DNA of 64,000 nt from Pseudomonas vancouverensis (GTDB lineage: Bacteria; Pseudomonadota; Gammaproteobacteria; Pseudomonadales; Pseudomonadaceae), in assembly GCF_004348895.1 (NCBI RefSeq), contig NZ_RRZK01000019.1, positions 124,001 through 188,000 on the forward strand, given 5' to 3'. Of this stretch, positions 47,625-58,052 are shown piece after piece. The translations under genes and the position numbers were made by a program. Under the pieces are notes generated by a model. The model saw only the letters and a program-made list of their open reading frames with translations. It did not search any database and was not told the origin of the DNA. Positions within the stretch are counted from its first letter, which is position 1. Every line of letters starts with the position of its first letter.

Positions 47625-48596
47625 TCACCTCAATATGGAGATGGTCCCCAGGTATTTCAAGGCGCGCGGCAGATTGTCGCAATCCAGGCTGTCCAGCCAG
47701 TGTAAATCAGCCCAGCTGCGCAACCAGGTGAACTGGCGTTTCGCCAACTGGCGCGTGGCAATGATTCCACGCTCCTGCATTTCGGCTGACGTCAGTTTGC
47801 CATCCAGGTAATCCCAGACTTGTCGGTAGCCTACTGCACGTATAGACGGCAACCCGGCATGCAGGTCACTTCTTTTACGCAGGGCTACGACCTCGTCAAT
47901 GAATCCCTGTTCCAGCATTAAAGTGAATCTTTGTTTAATTCGCTCATGCAATACCTGTCGATTTGCCGGAGCAATCGCCAAGTTCGCAACAGTATAGGGC
48001 AATTGTTGCCGTCCCGAAGCGGCTGCTTCAGTACTTTGCGCAGATTGTTGCTGACGCAGGGCGGTCATGCTTTGACCGCTGACCCGATAAACTTCCAGCG
48101 CCCGACTGAGCCGCTGAGGATCGTTCGGATGAATACGTGCCGCGGACTCCGGGTCAATCAGCGCCAACTGCTCGTGCAGGGCCTGCCAGCCAAGACGCGT
48201 AGCCTCTTCCTCGATTTGCGCACGCACATCGGGATCGGCCGCTGGCATGTCTGCCAGCCCTTCAACCAGAGCCTTGTAGTAGAGCATCGTGCCGCCCACC
48301 AGCAGCGGGATTTTTCCGCGGGCGGTGATATCGGCCATCGCTTCCAGGGCATCGCGACGAAAATCGGCGGCCGAATAGCTCTCGGCCGGATCGAGAATAT
48401 CGATCAGACGGTGCGGGTATTGCGCCAGCAGTTCCTTGGAAGGTTTCGCCGTGCCGATATCCATACCGCGATAAACCAGCGCCGAATCGACACTGATCAG
48501 TTCGCAAGGCAGGACTTTGGTGAGCTCGATGGCCAGGTCGGTCTTGCCGGCGGCGGTCGGGCCCATCAGGAAAATCGCAGGTGGGAGCTGGCTCAT
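47625..48596 (-). CDS. miaA: tRNA dimethylallyltransferase MiaA
   Basis: A 323-residue enzyme that prenylates A37 of tRNAs reading UNN codons. The P-loop [11 protein letters not shown] is near residue 12, followed by [18 protein letters not shown] with the catalytic Asp. [15 protein letters not shown] near the C-terminus is conserved in the family. The ATG overlaps the mutL stop by 4 bases (ATGA), so the two are coupled. The open frame runs 126 codons further upstream into mutL, but only this start gives a proper MiaA terminus. Confidence 0.97.
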   Translation of the reverse strand: MSQLPPAIFLMGPTAAGKTDLAIELTKVLPCELISVDSALVYRGMDIGTAKPSKELLAQYPHRLIDILDPAESYSAADFRRDALEAMADITARGKIPLLVGGTMLYYKALVEGLADMPAADPDVRAQIEEEATRLGWQALHEQLALIDPESAARIHPNDPQRLSRALEVYRVSGQSMTALRQQQSAQSTEAAASGRQQLPYTVANLAIAPANRQVLHERIKQRFTLMLEQGFIDEVVALRKRSDLHAGLPSIRAVGYRQVWDYLDGKLTSAEMQERGIIATRQLAKRQFTWLRSWADLHWLDSLDCDNLPRALKYLGTISILR

Positions 48597-50506
48597 CAAC
48601 GACCGCGCAAGAACAGTTTGTCCAGATCGTCCAGGCCCAATTGGGTCCAGGTCGGTCGGCCATGGTTGCATTGACCGCTGCGCTCGGTGTTTTCCATATC
48701 GCGCAGCAGACCGTTCATTTCTGGCAAGGCCAGCCGCCGATTCGCCCGCACCGCGCCGTGGCAGGCCATGGTGCCGAGCAATTCGTTGATGTGCGCCTGA
48801 ATACGATCGCTGGTGCCGTATTCCATCAGGTCCGCCAGCACATCGGCGACCAGCCGGTTGGCTTCTGCCTGCTTGAGCAAGGCCGGGATCTGGCGGATGG
48901 CCAGGGTTTCCGGGCCCAGACGTTGTAGTTCGAAGCCCAGGCGCTGGAACCAGGCCACATGCTCTTCGGCGCAATCGGCTTCCCGCTGGCTCAGGGCCAG
49001 GGTTTCAGGCACCAGCAGCGGCTGGCCGCTCAGGCCTTCGCTGGCCATGGCCACTTTCAGGCGCTCGTACATGATCCGCTCGTGGGCGGCGTGCATGTCC
49101 ACCAGCACCAGACCCTGGGCGTTTTCCGAAAGAATGTAGATGCCCTTGAGCTGTGCCAGCGCATAACCGAGCGGTGGAATATCGTCCTTGCCGTCCGGCA
49201 GCGCCACGGCATTGGCCTCAGGCAACGGCGCGAAGAACTCGCGATAGGCCGCCTGAGCCTCTCCCGCCGGCAAAGCCGACTGTGGACGCGGTGTGTATTG
49301 ATACTGGTAGCTGGCACCCGCACCCGAACCGGCCGGGCTATTGAAGGACGGTTGGGACTGCGGTTGCTCCAGCAGCGCATTGGCGGCCAGACGCATTTCA
49401 CCCTGTGGGCCGAACTCACCGGCCTCCAGACCGCTAGGCCGAACGATAGCCGTGGCAACCGGTGCCGCCAGGTGATCATCAGGACGCACGTCGCCCAAGG
49501 CACGGTGCAAGGTCCCGTAAAGGAAATCATGGACCATGCGCCCTTCACGGAAGCGCACTTCGTGCTTGGTCGGATGCACGTTGACGTCGACGCCGGTCGG
49601 GTCGACTTCGAAAAACAGCACGAAGGTCGGGTGGCGACCATTGAACAGCACATCGCGATAGGCCTGGCGCACCGCGTGAGCGACCAGTTTGTCGCGCACC
49701 GCACGGCCATTGACGAAGAAGTACTGCAAATCCGCCTGGCTACGGTTGAAGGTCGGCAAACCGACCCAACCCCACAGGTGCAGGCCATTGCGCTCGATCT
49801 CGATCGGCAATGCCTGCTCGAGGAAGCCCGGACCGCAAATCGCCGCCACACGCCGAGCACGGGCCGCATCATCGTGGGCCTCGTGCAGGCTGAGGATGGT
49901 CTTGCCGTTGTGGCGCAAATGGAACGCCACGTCAAAGCGCGCCAGTGCCAGGCGCCTGATCACTTCCTGCAAATGATCGAATTCGGTTTTTTCGGTCTTG
50001 AGAAACTTGCGTCGCGCCGGCGTGTTGAAGAACAGGTCGCGTACCTCGACCGAAGTACCTACCGGATGCGCCGCCGGCTGCACCCGGGGCGCCATGTCGC
50101 GCCCTTCGGTCTCGACCTGCCAGGCCTGATCGGCATCACGGGTGCGGGACGTCAGGGTCAGGCGCGCCACGGAGCTGATCGACGCCAGGGCTTCACCGCG
50201 AAAACCCAGGCTCATCACCTGTTCGAGGTCTTCCAGATTGCGGATCTTGCTGGTGGCGTGACGCGCCAGGGCCAACGGCAGGTCATCGGCCGAGATGCCG
50301 CTGCCATCGTCGCGCACCCGCAACAGCTTGACACCGCCCTGCTCGACATCGACGTCGATACGCTTGGCGCCAGAGTCGAGGCTGTTTTCCAGCAGTTCCT
50401 TGATCACCGACGCCGGGCGTTCAACCACTTCCCCCGCAGCAATCTGGTTCGCCAGTCGCGGGCTGAGCAGTTCGATGCGCGCACCGCCATTCACTGCCTG
50501 ATTCAT
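48596..50506 (-). CDS. mutL: DNA mismatch repair protein MutL
   Basis: A 636-residue GHKL ATPase that links MutS mismatch recognition to strand removal. The N-terminal ATPase motifs are [26 protein letters not shown] and [17 protein letters not shown] variable linker (about 335-440) leads to the C-terminal dimerisation domain. That domain contains [13 protein letters not shown], matching the metal-dependent endonuclease motif of MutL proteins from bacteria without MutH, as in P. aeruginosa. Its start overlaps the amiB stop by 4 bases. Confidence 0.97.
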   Translation of the reverse strand: MNQAVNGGARIELLSPRLANQIAAGEVVERPASVIKELLENSLDSGAKRIDVDVEQGGVKLLRVRDDGSGISADDLPLALARHATSKIRNLEDLEQVMSLGFRGEALASISSVARLTLTSRTRDADQAWQVETEGRDMAPRVQPAAHPVGTSVEVRDLFFNTPARRKFLKTEKTEFDHLQEVIRRLALARFDVAFHLRHNGKTILSLHEAHDDAARARRVAAICGPGFLEQALPIEIERNGLHLWGWVGLPTFNRSQADLQYFFVNGRAVRDKLVAHAVRQAYRDVLFNGRHPTFVLFFEVDPTGVDVNVHPTKHEVRFREGRMVHDFLYGTLHRALGDVRPDDHLAAPVATAIVRPSGLEAGEFGPQGEMRLAANALLEQPQSQPSFNSPAGSGAGASYQYQYTPRPQSALPAGEAQAAYREFFAPLPEANAVALPDGKDDIPPLGYALAQLKGIYILSENAQGLVLVDMHAAHERIMYERLKVAMASEGLSGQPLLVPETLALSQREADCAEEHVAWFQRLGFELQRLGPETLAIRQIPALLKQAEANRLVADVLADLMEYGTSDRIQAHINELLGTMACHGAVRANRRLALPEMNGLLRDMENTERSGQCNHGRPTWTQLGLDDLDKLFLRGR

Positions 50507-51918
50507 TCTTTGGCCGCCAGTTCAGTGCCTGGAATGGTCAGGTGCTGACCGATCTTGAGTTCATCGCTCGACAGGTTGTTCGCGCTGCGCAGCGTGGCCG
50601 GTGAAACCTGGTAACGCACGGCGATCATGGCCAGCGTCTCGCCCGGGCTGACCCGATGGTCGCGCGGTCCCTGGGCGATCTTGCCGGAGTCACGCAGCCA
50701 GGCAATGTAGGTGCCCGGTGGCGGGTTCTGCTGGAAGAACTGGCGTACGCCGCTGCTGATCGAACGCGCCAGCGCCTGCTGGTGGCTGGACGCGGCGAGC
50801 TTCGACGCTTCGTTGGCGTTGGAAATGAACCCGGTTTCCACGAGGATCGACGGAATATCTGGCGACTTCAGCACCATGAACCCGGCTTGCTCCACCCGTT
50901 GCTTGTGCAGAGGCGTGACGCGACCGATGTTGCTCAGGACCTTCTGGCCAACGTTGAGGCTGGACGTCAGGGATGCGGTCATCGACAGGTCGAGCAATAC
51001 GCCGGCGAGCATGCGGTCCTTGTCATCAAGGCTGACGTTGCCGGCACCGCCGATCAGGTCGGAACGGTTTTCACTGTCGGCCAGCCAGCGCGCCGTCTCG
51101 GACGTGGCGCCGCGATCAGACAGGGCAAACACCGATGCACCGAAAGCCGCCGCGGAAGGCGCAGCGTCGGCGTGGATCGACACGAACAGGTCGGCGCCTT
51201 TCTTGCGGGCGATTTCGGTACGGCCGCGCAACGGGATGAAATAGTCGCCGGTACGGGTCAGTTCGGCGCGGAAGCCTTTCATGCCGTTGATCTGGCGCTG
51301 CAGCTCGCGGGCGATCTGCAACACCACGTCTTTTTCACGCTGACCGCGCGAACCTGAGGCACCCGGGTCCTCGCCACCGTGGCCGGCATCGATCACCACG
51401 ATGATGTCGCGCTTGCCGGCCGGAGCCGGTGGCAACTTGATCGCAGGTTCTGTCGGCGTGACCGGCACCGCAGGCACAGTCGCCACCGAAGGCGTCGGCG
51501 TGGGCGGCGGCGCGGCATCGGCGGCGTTATCGAACAGGTCGACCACCAGGCGGTTGCCGTACTGGGCATTCGGCGCCAGGGAGAAGCTTTTCGGGGTGAC
51601 GGCTTTTTTCAGGTCGATGACCACCCGCAGGTCGGTCGGCGTCCGTTGGGCCGAGCGCATGGCGGTAATCGGAGTATTGGAAGTGTTGACGTTCAGTGGC
51701 GCACCCAGGGTTGCGCCGTTGATGTCGATCACCAGACGGTCAGGTGCGGTCAGGGTAAAGACGCTGTGCTGCACCGGGCCGGTCAGGTCAAACACCAGCC
51801 GCGTGTTGTCCGGCGCCCGCCACAAGCGAACACTGTTGACCTTCGCATCGGCCACAGCGTCGACGGTCACCGCCAGAAACAACACCCCAACGGCAGCAAC
51901 CAACGCGCGAAAGCGCAT
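50503..51918 (-). CDS. amiB: N-acetylmuramoyl-L-alanine amidase AmiB
   Basis: A 471-residue periplasmic cell-wall amidase. A signal peptide ([20 protein letters not shown]) is followed by an AMIN domain (about 25-130), a proline-rich linker ([20 protein letters not shown]) and the zinc Amidase_3 domain with [15 protein letters not shown] and [14 protein letters not shown]-terminal LysM domain ([20 protein letters not shown]) binds peptidoglycan. It splits septal peptidoglycan during daughter-cell separation. The reading frame allows a start 5 codons further upstream (51933); I prefer the ATG giving a clean signal peptide. It lies between tsaE and mutL. Confidence 0.93.
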   Translation of the reverse strand: MRFRALVAAVGVLFLAVTVDAVADAKVNSVRLWRAPDNTRLVFDLTGPVQHSVFTLTAPDRLVIDINGATLGAPLNVNTSNTPITAMRSAQRTPTDLRVVIDLKKAVTPKSFSLAPNAQYGNRLVVDLFDNAADAAPPPTPTPSVATVPAVPVTPTEPAIKLPPAPAGKRDIIVVIDAGHGGEDPGASGSRGQREKDVVLQIARELQRQINGMKGFRAELTRTGDYFIPLRGRTEIARKKGADLFVSIHADAAPSAAAFGASVFALSDRGATSETARWLADSENRSDLIGGAGNVSLDDKDRMLAGVLLDLSMTASLTSSLNVGQKVLSNIGRVTPLHKQRVEQAGFMVLKSPDIPSILVETGFISNANEASKLAASSHQQALARSISSGVRQFFQQNPPPGTYIAWLRDSGKIAQGPRDHRVSPGETLAMIAVRYQVSPATLRSANNLSSDELKIGQHLTIPGTELAAKE

Positions 51919-51933
51919 ACCTAACCCCATCAT

Positions 51934-52404
51934 CTATTTGGATTCCAATGCCAAAGCGGCACACCAGGCCTCGCCACGCGAGCCCTGGGGCAAAATTTTC
52001 AGCGATCGCCCGCTGTTATGCGGGCTAATGGTAATGGTCAGGTCAGGCTTTGGCAAAAAGCCTGCGCCCTTGTCGGGCCATTCGATCAGACACAGGGCGT
52101 CGTCTTCGAAGTAGTCACGGATACCGAGAAACTCCAGCTCCTCCGGATCGACCAGACGATACAAGTCGAAGTGGAAGGCACGGGCGTCACCGATTTCATA
52201 GGGTTCGACCAGGGTAAAGGTCGGGCTCTTGACCGCCCCGACATGGCCCAGGCCACGGATGATGCCCCGGGACAGCGTGGTTTTGCCCATGCCGAGGTTG
52301 CCTTCGAGAAAGATCAGGCCATGGCCCTGGGTAACGCGGGCAATACGTGCGCCAAAGTCGCTCATGGCCTGCTCATCGGCCAGGTACAGGGTTACTTCAG
52401 ACAC
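51934..52404 (-). CDS. tsaE: tRNA threonylcarbamoyladenosine biosynthesis ATPase TsaE
   Basis: A 156-residue ATPase needed for t6A37 modification of tRNAs, working with TsaB and TsaD. The P-loop is GNLGMGKTT near residues 35-43, with SPTFTLVEPYE and FHFDLYRLVDPEELEFLG downstream, as expected. The last-third DALCLIEWPDKG is also conserved. Its first 13 bases overlap the end of nnr, so it is coupled, matching the conserved nnr-tsaE-amiB-mutL order. Confidence 0.97.
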   Translation of the reverse strand: MSEVTLYLADEQAMSDFGARIARVTQGHGLIFLEGNLGMGKTTLSRGIIRGLGHVGAVKSPTFTLVEPYEIGDARAFHFDLYRLVDPEELEFLGIRDYFEDDALCLIEWPDKGAGFLPKPDLTITISPHNSGRSLKILPQGSRGEAWCAALALESK

Positions 52405-53891
52405 GGTGCTTGCTCCTCCAACAACTGACGAATGGCTGGTATCAGATCACTGGCCGCCAGCCCACGGCCGAATTTACCTTGTTGCGCCCCCGCGTTGGCG
52501 TGCAGCCAGACCGCCAGACAGGCGGCATCGAATGCTTTCATCCCTTGGGCAAGCAATGCACCGATCAATCCCGCCAGCACATCCCCCAGACCGGCGGTGG
52601 CCATGGCCGGGTGACCCTGATGACAGACCGACAAGCGCCCGTCCGGATGAGCAATCAGGCTGCCCGCCCCTTTGAGGACGACGACCGCTGTATATTTTTC
52701 ACTCAATGCGCGAGCTGCCGCCGGGCGATTCGCCTGCACTTCAGCAGTGCTGATGCCCAACAGGCGTGCGGCCTCGCCAGGATGCGGCGTGATCACGCAA
52801 TCCCCGGGCAGGCTGACATGCTCACTGGCCAACAGATTCAAGGCATCGGCGTCCCAGACTTGTGGCAGCGGCGCATTGGCCGCCGCCGACAGCAGGCTGC
52901 GCCCCCACGCGGCCTGGCCCAGACCGGGCCCGACCACCAGCACTGAAACCTTCTCCAGCAAACCCATCAACTGGTTGGCCGACGATGTACCCAGCACCAT
53001 GGCTTCGGGAATACGCGCAAGCGCCGCCGGAACATGTTCCGGGCGGGTGGCCAGCGACACCATGCCGGCACCGCTGCGTAATGCCGATTGCGCGCTCAAC
53101 AGAATCGCGCCGCCGAAACCGCGGTCACCGCCAATCAGCAGCACGTGGCCGAATTTGCCTTTATGGGCGGCCGGTGGCCGACAGGCGAGACGCGGCAAGT
53201 TGCCCGCACTCAAGCGTGCGGCGACAGAGGCGGCCTGGCTCAACAATTCTGGGTCAGCCTGCAAATCGTTGAACATCAGCTGGCCGACCACGTCGGCGGC
53301 TTCACCGGTGAACAACCCGAGCTTCAACCCGATAAAGGTCACCGTCAGGTCAGCCCGAACGGCATGACCGAGGATACGACCGGTGTCGGCACATAAACCT
53401 GACGGAATATCCACCGCTACCACAGGCAGACCACTGGCATTGATCGCAGCGATCGCCTGCGCATAAGGCTGGCGAACATCACCACTCAGACCGGTCCCGA
53501 GCAACGCATCCAGGACAACGCCGCGCAATTCGGACTGTGTTGTCCACGACACAATAGAAACATTTTCAGAAACCGCTTCTGCGTGGGCCAATGCCGCGTC
53601 GCCCTGCAATCGCGACGGATCCCCCACCGCCAGAACTCGAACCGTCCAGCCGGCGCGCCGGGCCAGCACAGCCACCAGATAACCGTCGCCGGCGTTGTTG
53701 CCATGCCCGGTCAGCACACTCAGTTCGTTCGCCGCCGGCCACCGACGCACCAGCGCGCGCCATGTCGCATAGGCCGCTCGCTGCATCAATTCGAAGCCCG
53801 GCGTGCCTGCCGCGATCAGGCTCGAATCCAGCGCTCGCACCTGCGCGGCGCTGTACAGCACGTCGGGTAATTCATCTTTAGTGTGCGGCAT
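52392..53891 (-). CDS. nnr: Bifunctional NAD(P)H-hydrate epimerase / ADP-dependent dehydratase
   Basis: A 499-residue two-domain repair enzyme that converts damaged NADHX and NADPHX back to NAD(P)H. The N-terminal YjeF-N epimerase domain (about 1-215) has VLTGHGNNAGDGYLVAVLA. The C-terminal dehydratase shows LLIGGDRGFGGAILLSAQSA, VVLKGAGSLIAHPDG and GLGDVLAGLIGALLAQG. The ATG at 53891 starts MPHTKDELPDVLYSAAQVRA; the frame above it is on the queG side and not translated. It is divergent from queG with 63 bases between, so both promoters lie there. Confidence 0.96.
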   Translation of the reverse strand: MPHTKDELPDVLYSAAQVRALDSSLIAAGTPGFELMQRAAYATWRALVRRWPAANELSVLTGHGNNAGDGYLVAVLARRAGWTVRVLAVGDPSRLQGDAALAHAEAVSENVSIVSWTTQSELRGVVLDALLGTGLSGDVRQPYAQAIAAINASGLPVVAVDIPSGLCADTGRILGHAVRADLTVTFIGLKLGLFTGEAADVVGQLMFNDLQADPELLSQAASVAARLSAGNLPRLACRPPAAHKGKFGHVLLIGGDRGFGGAILLSAQSALRSGAGMVSLATRPEHVPAALARIPEAMVLGTSSANQLMGLLEKVSVLVVGPGLGQAAWGRSLLSAAANAPLPQVWDADALNLLASEHVSLPGDCVITPHPGEAARLLGISTAEVQANRPAAARALSEKYTAVVVLKGAGSLIAHPDGRLSVCHQGHPAMATAGLGDVLAGLIGALLAQGMKAFDAACLAVWLHANAGAQQGKFGRGLAASDLIPAIRQLLEEQAPCLK

Positions 53892-53954
53892 GCGTCTTCG
53901 GGCTCCGATGTCTGGCAGAATTATACGCACCTCAGCTCCGGTTTCTCTTGTCTC

Positions 53955-55034
53955 ATGCCTGCTATTACCACCGATTTGCCCGCCCTCGCCCAATCCATCA
54001 AGGACTGGGGCCGCGAGCTCGGCTTTCAGCAAGTGGGCATCAGCGGTCTCGACCTGGCCGAGCACGAGCAACACCTGGAACGCTGGCTCGCCGCCGGCTA
54101 CCACGGTGAAATGGAATACATGGGCGCCCATGGCAGCAAGCGCTCACATCCGGAGGAACTGGTCCCCGGTACGCTGCGCGTGGTATCGCTGCGCATGGAC
54201 TACCTGTCCGGCGATACACAAATGGCGAAAATGCTCGCCCAACCAGAAAAAGCCTACGTCTCCCGTTACGCCCTGGGCCGCGATTATCACAAGCTGATCC
54301 GCAAGCGAGTGCAACAGTTGGCGGAAAAAATCCAGGCCGAGATCGGCCCCTTTGGCTACCGGGCCTTTGTCGACAGCGCCCCCGTTCTGGAAAAAGCCAT
54401 CGCTGAACAGGCCGGCCTTGGCTGGATCGGCAAAAACACACTGGTCTTGAATAAAAAGGCCGGCAGCTACTTCTTTCTCAGCGAACTGTTCGTCGACCTG
54501 CCCTTGCCGGTCGACCCGCCCCACGCCACCGAACACTGTGGCCGTTGCACCGCGTGCCTCGACATCTGCCCGACCAACGCCTTCGTCAGCCCTTATGTGC
54601 TCGACGCCCGGCGCTGCATTTCCTACCTGACCATCGAACTCAAGGGCGCCATTCCCGAGGACTTGCGTCCGTTGATCGGCAATCGGGTATTCGGTTGCGA
54701 TGACTGCCAGATCGTCTGCCCGTGGAACCGCTTTGCCCGTCCGTCCGGTGAAAACGACTTCAAACCCCGGCACAACCTCGACAACGCCGGCCTGGCAGAA
54801 CTATTCATGTGGGACGAGGACAAGTTCCTGAGCAATACCGAAGGCTCGCCATTGCGCCGGGCCGGTTACCAGAGCTGGTTACGCAACCTGGCCGTCGGAT
54901 TGGGCAACGCCCCGTCGACGATTCCGGTACTGGAGGCGTTGAAAGCGCGGCGCGAATATCCGTCCGAACTGGTGCGCGAGCACGTCGAGTGGGCACTCAA
55001 ACAACATGCCGAGCGTCAGGCTTCGTCGTTGTAG
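53955..55034 (+). CDS. queG: Epoxyqueuosine reductase QueG
   Basis: A 359-residue cobalamin- and iron-sulfur-dependent enzyme that reduces epoxyqueuosine to queuosine in tRNA wobble positions. Two [4Fe-4S] motifs are visible, CGRCTACLDICPTNAF and CDDCQIVCPWNRF. The N-terminal half has SIKDWGRELGFQQVGISG and GYHGEMEYM, typical of QueG. The ATG at 53955 fits relatives; an earlier in-frame ATG is buried in the nnr start region. Its last 19 bases overlap the convergent TRIC-like gene. Confidence 0.96.
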   Translation: MPAITTDLPALAQSIKDWGRELGFQQVGISGLDLAEHEQHLERWLAAGYHGEMEYMGAHGSKRSHPEELVPGTLRVVSLRMDYLSGDTQMAKMLAQPEKAYVSRYALGRDYHKLIRKRVQQLAEKIQAEIGPFGYRAFVDSAPVLEKAIAEQAGLGWIGKNTLVLNKKAGSYFFLSELFVDLPLPVDPPHATEHCGRCTACLDICPTNAFVSPYVLDARRCISYLTIELKGAIPEDLRPLIGNRVFGCDDCQIVCPWNRFARPSGENDFKPRHNLDNAGLAELFMWDEDKFLSNTEGSPLRRAGYQSWLRNLAVGLGNAPSTIPVLEALKARREYPSELVREHVEWALKQHAERQASSL

Positions 55035-55627
55035 ACGAACTTGGGCATTTCCCAATGGAAGCGGATCGCCAGCAAGCGCAGCAGAAAACCGCCAAACAAG
55101 GTGATCAGGATCGATTGTTCGTTGGGTAATTGCAGATAGATGCAGAGCATGTAGCACCATGCCGCCGCGAACGACACGCTGGCGTAGAGCTCACGGCGGA
55201 AGATCAGTGGAATATCGTTGCAGAAAATATCCCTGAGGATGCCGCCGAACACCCCGGTGATCACACCGCTGACAGACGCCACCAGCATGCCATGGCCCAT
55301 TTCCAGCGCAGTGATGCAGCCGATCAGGGTAAACGCCACCAACCCCATGGCGTCGAGTACCAGAAACATTGAGCGCAAGTGGCGCATCCAGCGCGCGGTG
55401 AACACCGTGATCATCGCAGCGACCGACGTCAACACCAGGTATTCCGGGTGCTTGACCCAGGTCAGCGGGTAATGCCCAAGCAGCACATCGCGTACCGAAC
55501 CACCGCCCAGGGCTGTGACGCAGGCGATCAACACCACCCCAAACCAGTCCATGCCTCGCCGCCCGGCGGACAAGGCGCCGGTCATTGCTTCGGTGGTGAT
55601 GGCGATCAGGTAGAGCATCAACAGCAT
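55016..55627 (-). CDS. TRIC-type (UPF0126, YicG-like) membrane protein
   Basis: A 203-residue protein with about seven membrane helices arranged as two repeats. The glycine-rich repeat signature occurs twice, GGGSVRDVLLGHYPLTWV and GGILRDIFCNDIPLIFR, as in UPF0126 and the prokaryotic trimeric intracellular cation channels. Members conduct K+ in vitro; a physiological role in bacteria is unclear and some are linked to glycine uptake. It overlaps convergent queG by 19 bases. The 3' ends may thus form antisense pairs. Confidence 0.87.
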   Translation of the reverse strand: MLLMLYLIAITTEAMTGALSAGRRGMDWFGVVLIACVTALGGGSVRDVLLGHYPLTWVKHPEYLVLTSVAAMITVFTARWMRHLRSMFLVLDAMGLVAFTLIGCITALEMGHGMLVASVSGVITGVFGGILRDIFCNDIPLIFRRELYASVSFAAAWCYMLCIYLQLPNEQSILITLFGGFLLRLLAIRFHWEMPKFVYNDEA

Positions 55628-55704
55628 GGTGGCGGTCCTTGCACAAAGGCGCGCAGTCTACTCAGTTCGTTCAGGCACCAAAAGAGGGCGAAACGCTTTG
55701 TAGT

Positions 55705-55747
55705 AGACGGCTTGCTAGCGAAGGCGTCTTCGCCAACAAGCCGGCTC
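55705..55747. repeat. Imperfect palindrome, third repeat class
   Basis: GACGGCTTGCTAGCGAAGGC reads toward GTCTTCGCCAACAAGCCGGC, giving about 20-base imperfect arms. It differs from the other two repeat cores in the window and lies between the TRIC-like gene and orn. Confidence 0.65.
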
Positions 55748-55761
55748 TTACCCTTTGCATA

Positions 55762-56304
55762 TCAAGCCTTGATGAAGTGCTTGCGATAATGCTGCAGCTC
55801 GGCGATTGACTCGCGGATGTCGTCCAGAGCCAGGTGGGTGCTGCCCTTCTTGAAGCTGTCACGCACGTCCGGCGCCCAGCGCGCAGCCAGTTCCTTGAGC
55901 GTGGAAACGTCGAGGTTGCGGTAATGGAAATAGCTTTCCAGGGATTTCATGTGGGTATAAAGGAAGCGACGGTCCTGGCAGATGCTGTTGCCGCAGATCG
56001 GCGACTTGCCCCTCGGCACCCATTTTTCCAGAAAGGCGATGGTCTCGGCTTCAGCCTCGGCCATGCTGATGCGGCTGTCACGCACACGTTGGGTCAGGCC
56101 CGAGTTGCCGTGGGTGCGGGTGTTCCACTCGTCCATGCGTGCGAGCACTTCGTCGCTGTGGTGAATGGCGATCACCGGACCTTCAGCCAGGGTATTCAGC
56201 TCACTGTCGGTGACAATGGTGGCCATTTCGATGATGACGTCGTTGTCCGGATCCAGGCCGGTCATTTCCAGGTCGATCCAGATCAGGTTCTGTGGGTTTT
56301 GCAT
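55762..56304 (-). CDS. orn: Oligoribonuclease
   Basis: A 180-residue DEDDh 3'-5' exoribonuclease that finishes RNA degradation by cleaving two- to five-residue oligos; in Pseudomonas it also removes pGpG, the product of c-di-GMP breakdown. The exonuclease motifs are [15 protein letters not shown] (Exo I), [10 protein letters not shown] (Exo II) and [12 protein letters not shown] (Exo III with His and Asp). The ATG at 56304 is preceded by AGGAG, so the start 6 codons further upstream is rejected. It is divergent from rsgA. Confidence 0.97.
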   Translation of the reverse strand: MQNPQNLIWIDLEMTGLDPDNDVIIEMATIVTDSELNTLAEGPVIAIHHSDEVLARMDEWNTRTHGNSGLTQRVRDSRISMAEAEAETIAFLEKWVPRGKSPICGNSICQDRRFLYTHMKSLESYFHYRNLDVSTLKELAARWAPDVRDSFKKGSTHLALDDIRESIAELQHYRKHFIKA

Positions 56305-56411
56305 GTGTCGGCTCCTAGGCAATGCTGCGCAGTTTAGCCTAGGCCGGTGGCCGGGCGTGCTAAACTCGCGGCCGTTTTACCTAATCGCTGCATTCTTGAT
56401 ACGGAACACCC

Positions 56412-57443
56412 ATGGCCAAACGCCAACTCAATCGTCGTCAAAACTGGCGCATCGAAAAGATTCAGGGCGAACGCGCTGCCCGCGCCGCCAAACGCGAGTC
56501 CTCGGCTGTCGAGGCACTTGAGGGCGGCGACCTGGGCCCGGAACAGCACGGTCTGGTGATCGCGCACTTCGGTGTGCAGGTCGAAGTCGAGGCTCGCGAC
56601 GGTGAACTGGCCGGTCAGGTGTTTCGTTGCCACCTGCGCGCCAACCTGCCGGCGCTGGTGACCGGCGATCAGGTGGTCTGGCGTGCCGGCAACCAGGGCA
56701 TCGGTGTGATCGTCGCGCAACTGCCACGCAACACCGAGCTTTGCCGTCCGGACAGCCGTGGACAGCTCAAGCCGGTAGCAGCCAACGTCGACATGATTGT
56801 CATCGTCTTCGCCCCGCTGCCCGAGCCGCACGCCAACCTGATCGACCGTTACCTGGTCGCGGCTGAGCACGCGGGTATCAAGCCGCTGTTGCTACTGAAC
56901 AAATTCGACCTGATCGACGAAAACAACGCGCCAGCGCTCAATGCCCTGCTCGCGGTGTATCGCACCCTGGGTTATCCGGTGCTGGAAGTGTCGGCGCACC
57001 ACGGCAACGGCATGGAACAGTTGCAGAAGCAGTTGGACGGGCGCATCAGTGTGTTCGTCGGCCAGTCCGGCGTAGGCAAGTCCTCGCTGGTCAACAGCCT
57101 GTTGCCGAACGTCGAAACCCGCGTCGGCCCGCTGTCCGAGCTGTCGGGCCAGGGCACTCACACGACGACGACCGCGCGTCTGTTCCACTTCCCCGGTGGC
57201 GGCGAGCTGATCGACTCCCCGGGTATCCGCGAGTTCGGCCTGGGTCACGTCAGTCGCGCCGACGTCGAAGCCGGCTTCATCGAGTTCAACGACCTGCTCG
57301 GCACCTGCCGCTTCCGCGACTGCAAGCACGACCGCGAACCCGGTTGCGCCCTGCTCAAGGCGCTTGAAGACGGCCGTGTGCAACAACAACGCATGAACAG
57401 CTATCGCTCGATCATCGCCAGCTTGCCGGAAAACGGCTACTAA
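56412..57443 (+). CDS. rsgA: Small-subunit ribosome biogenesis GTPase RsgA
   Basis: A 343-residue circularly permuted GTPase acting in late 30S maturation. After an N-terminal basic tail and OB domain, the G motifs run in permuted order: [10 protein letters not shown] (G4), then [16 protein letters not shown] (G1), then [11 protein letters not shown]. The C-terminal zinc motif is [14 protein letters not shown]. In P. aeruginosa the next gene is motB; here three extra genes stand between them. A weak hairpin (57461-57480) follows, then 160 bases to the first TIR gene. Confidence 0.97.
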   Translation: MAKRQLNRRQNWRIEKIQGERAARAAKRESSAVEALEGGDLGPEQHGLVIAHFGVQVEVEARDGELAGQVFRCHLRANLPALVTGDQVVWRAGNQGIGVIVAQLPRNTELCRPDSRGQLKPVAANVDMIVIVFAPLPEPHANLIDRYLVAAEHAGIKPLLLLNKFDLIDENNAPALNALLAVYRTLGYPVLEVSAHHGNGMEQLQKQLDGRISVFVGQSGVGKSSLVNSLLPNVETRVGPLSELSGQGTHTTTTARLFHFPGGGELIDSPGIREFGLGHVSRADVEAGFIEFNDLLGTCRFRDCKHDREPGCALLKALEDGRVQQQRMNSYRSIIASLPENGY

Positions 57444-57460
57444 ACAGCCCCATCGACCGC

Positions 57461-57480
57461 ACCGCCTCAAGCGAGGCGGT
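57461..57480 (+). terminator. Possible terminator after rsgA
   Basis: ACCGCCTC-AAGC-GAGGCGGT, an 8-base perfect stem, lies 17 bases after the rsgA stop codon. It lacks a following T run, so it may only pause or be Rho-assisted. Confidence 0.45.
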
Positions 57481-57642
57481 CGGTGGCAGGATTTCCCCTC
57501 CACTTAAACATCAGAGATTTCTGTAAGGCGCCCGCACGCGCTCTTGTAGGACATTTCTCTTTCCACTCCGCCCCCTTGTGGCCGCCCTGCAATCGCCTAA
57601 TTTCAAACCCTCTTCGCACAGCTGCGACACCGAGGGATCCCC

Positions 57643-58050
57643 ATGCAAACCTACCACCTGTTCATCAGCCACTCGTGGACCTACTCCGATGCCCACGACA
57701 AGCTGGTGAAAATGCTCACCGCCCACCCGACTTTTACCTTCAAGAATTTCTCGGTGCCGACGCACAACCCGATAGTCGGAGCACAAACCGACAAACAACT
57801 CATCGACGCCATTGAAAACAAAATCCGCCCCTGCTCTGCCGTACTGATCATGGCCGGGATGTATTCCACCTACAGCAAGTGGATCAACAAGGAAATCGAA
57901 ATCGCCAAGCGCATGGGCAAGGTGATCGTCGCGATCAAACCGTTCGGTGCCGAGCGAATTTCCACGGTGGTGCGTGATGCGGCGCATGCCGAATGCGCCT
58001 GGAATACCAACAGCATCGTCAATGCGATTCGCCAGCATACGGCGGTGTAA
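57643..58050 (+). CDS. TIR-like (ThsB / MTH538 type) protein, first gene of the defence-like operon
   Basis: A 135-residue single-domain protein. It begins with the TIR strand and loop YHLFISHSWTYSDAHDK (4-20), and continues with SVPTHNPI, AIENKIRPCSAVLIMAGMY (56-74) and KWINKEIEIAKRMGKVIVAI (79-98). Glu84 in WINKEIE is at the place of the catalytic glutamate of NADase TIR domains. The overall pattern matches the MTH538/DUF1863-like TIR group that includes Thoeris ThsB. I infer that it senses infection and makes a nucleotide signal from NAD+. GAGGGA precedes the ATG by 8 bases. The caspase-like gene starts 2 bases after its stop. Confidence 0.85.
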   Translation: MQTYHLFISHSWTYSDAHDKLVKMLTAHPTFTFKNFSVPTHNPIVGAQTDKQLIDAIENKIRPCSAVLIMAGMYSTYSKWINKEIEIAKRMGKVIVAIKPFGAERISTVVRDAAHAECAWNTNSIVNAIRQHTAV

Positions 58051-58052
58051 TC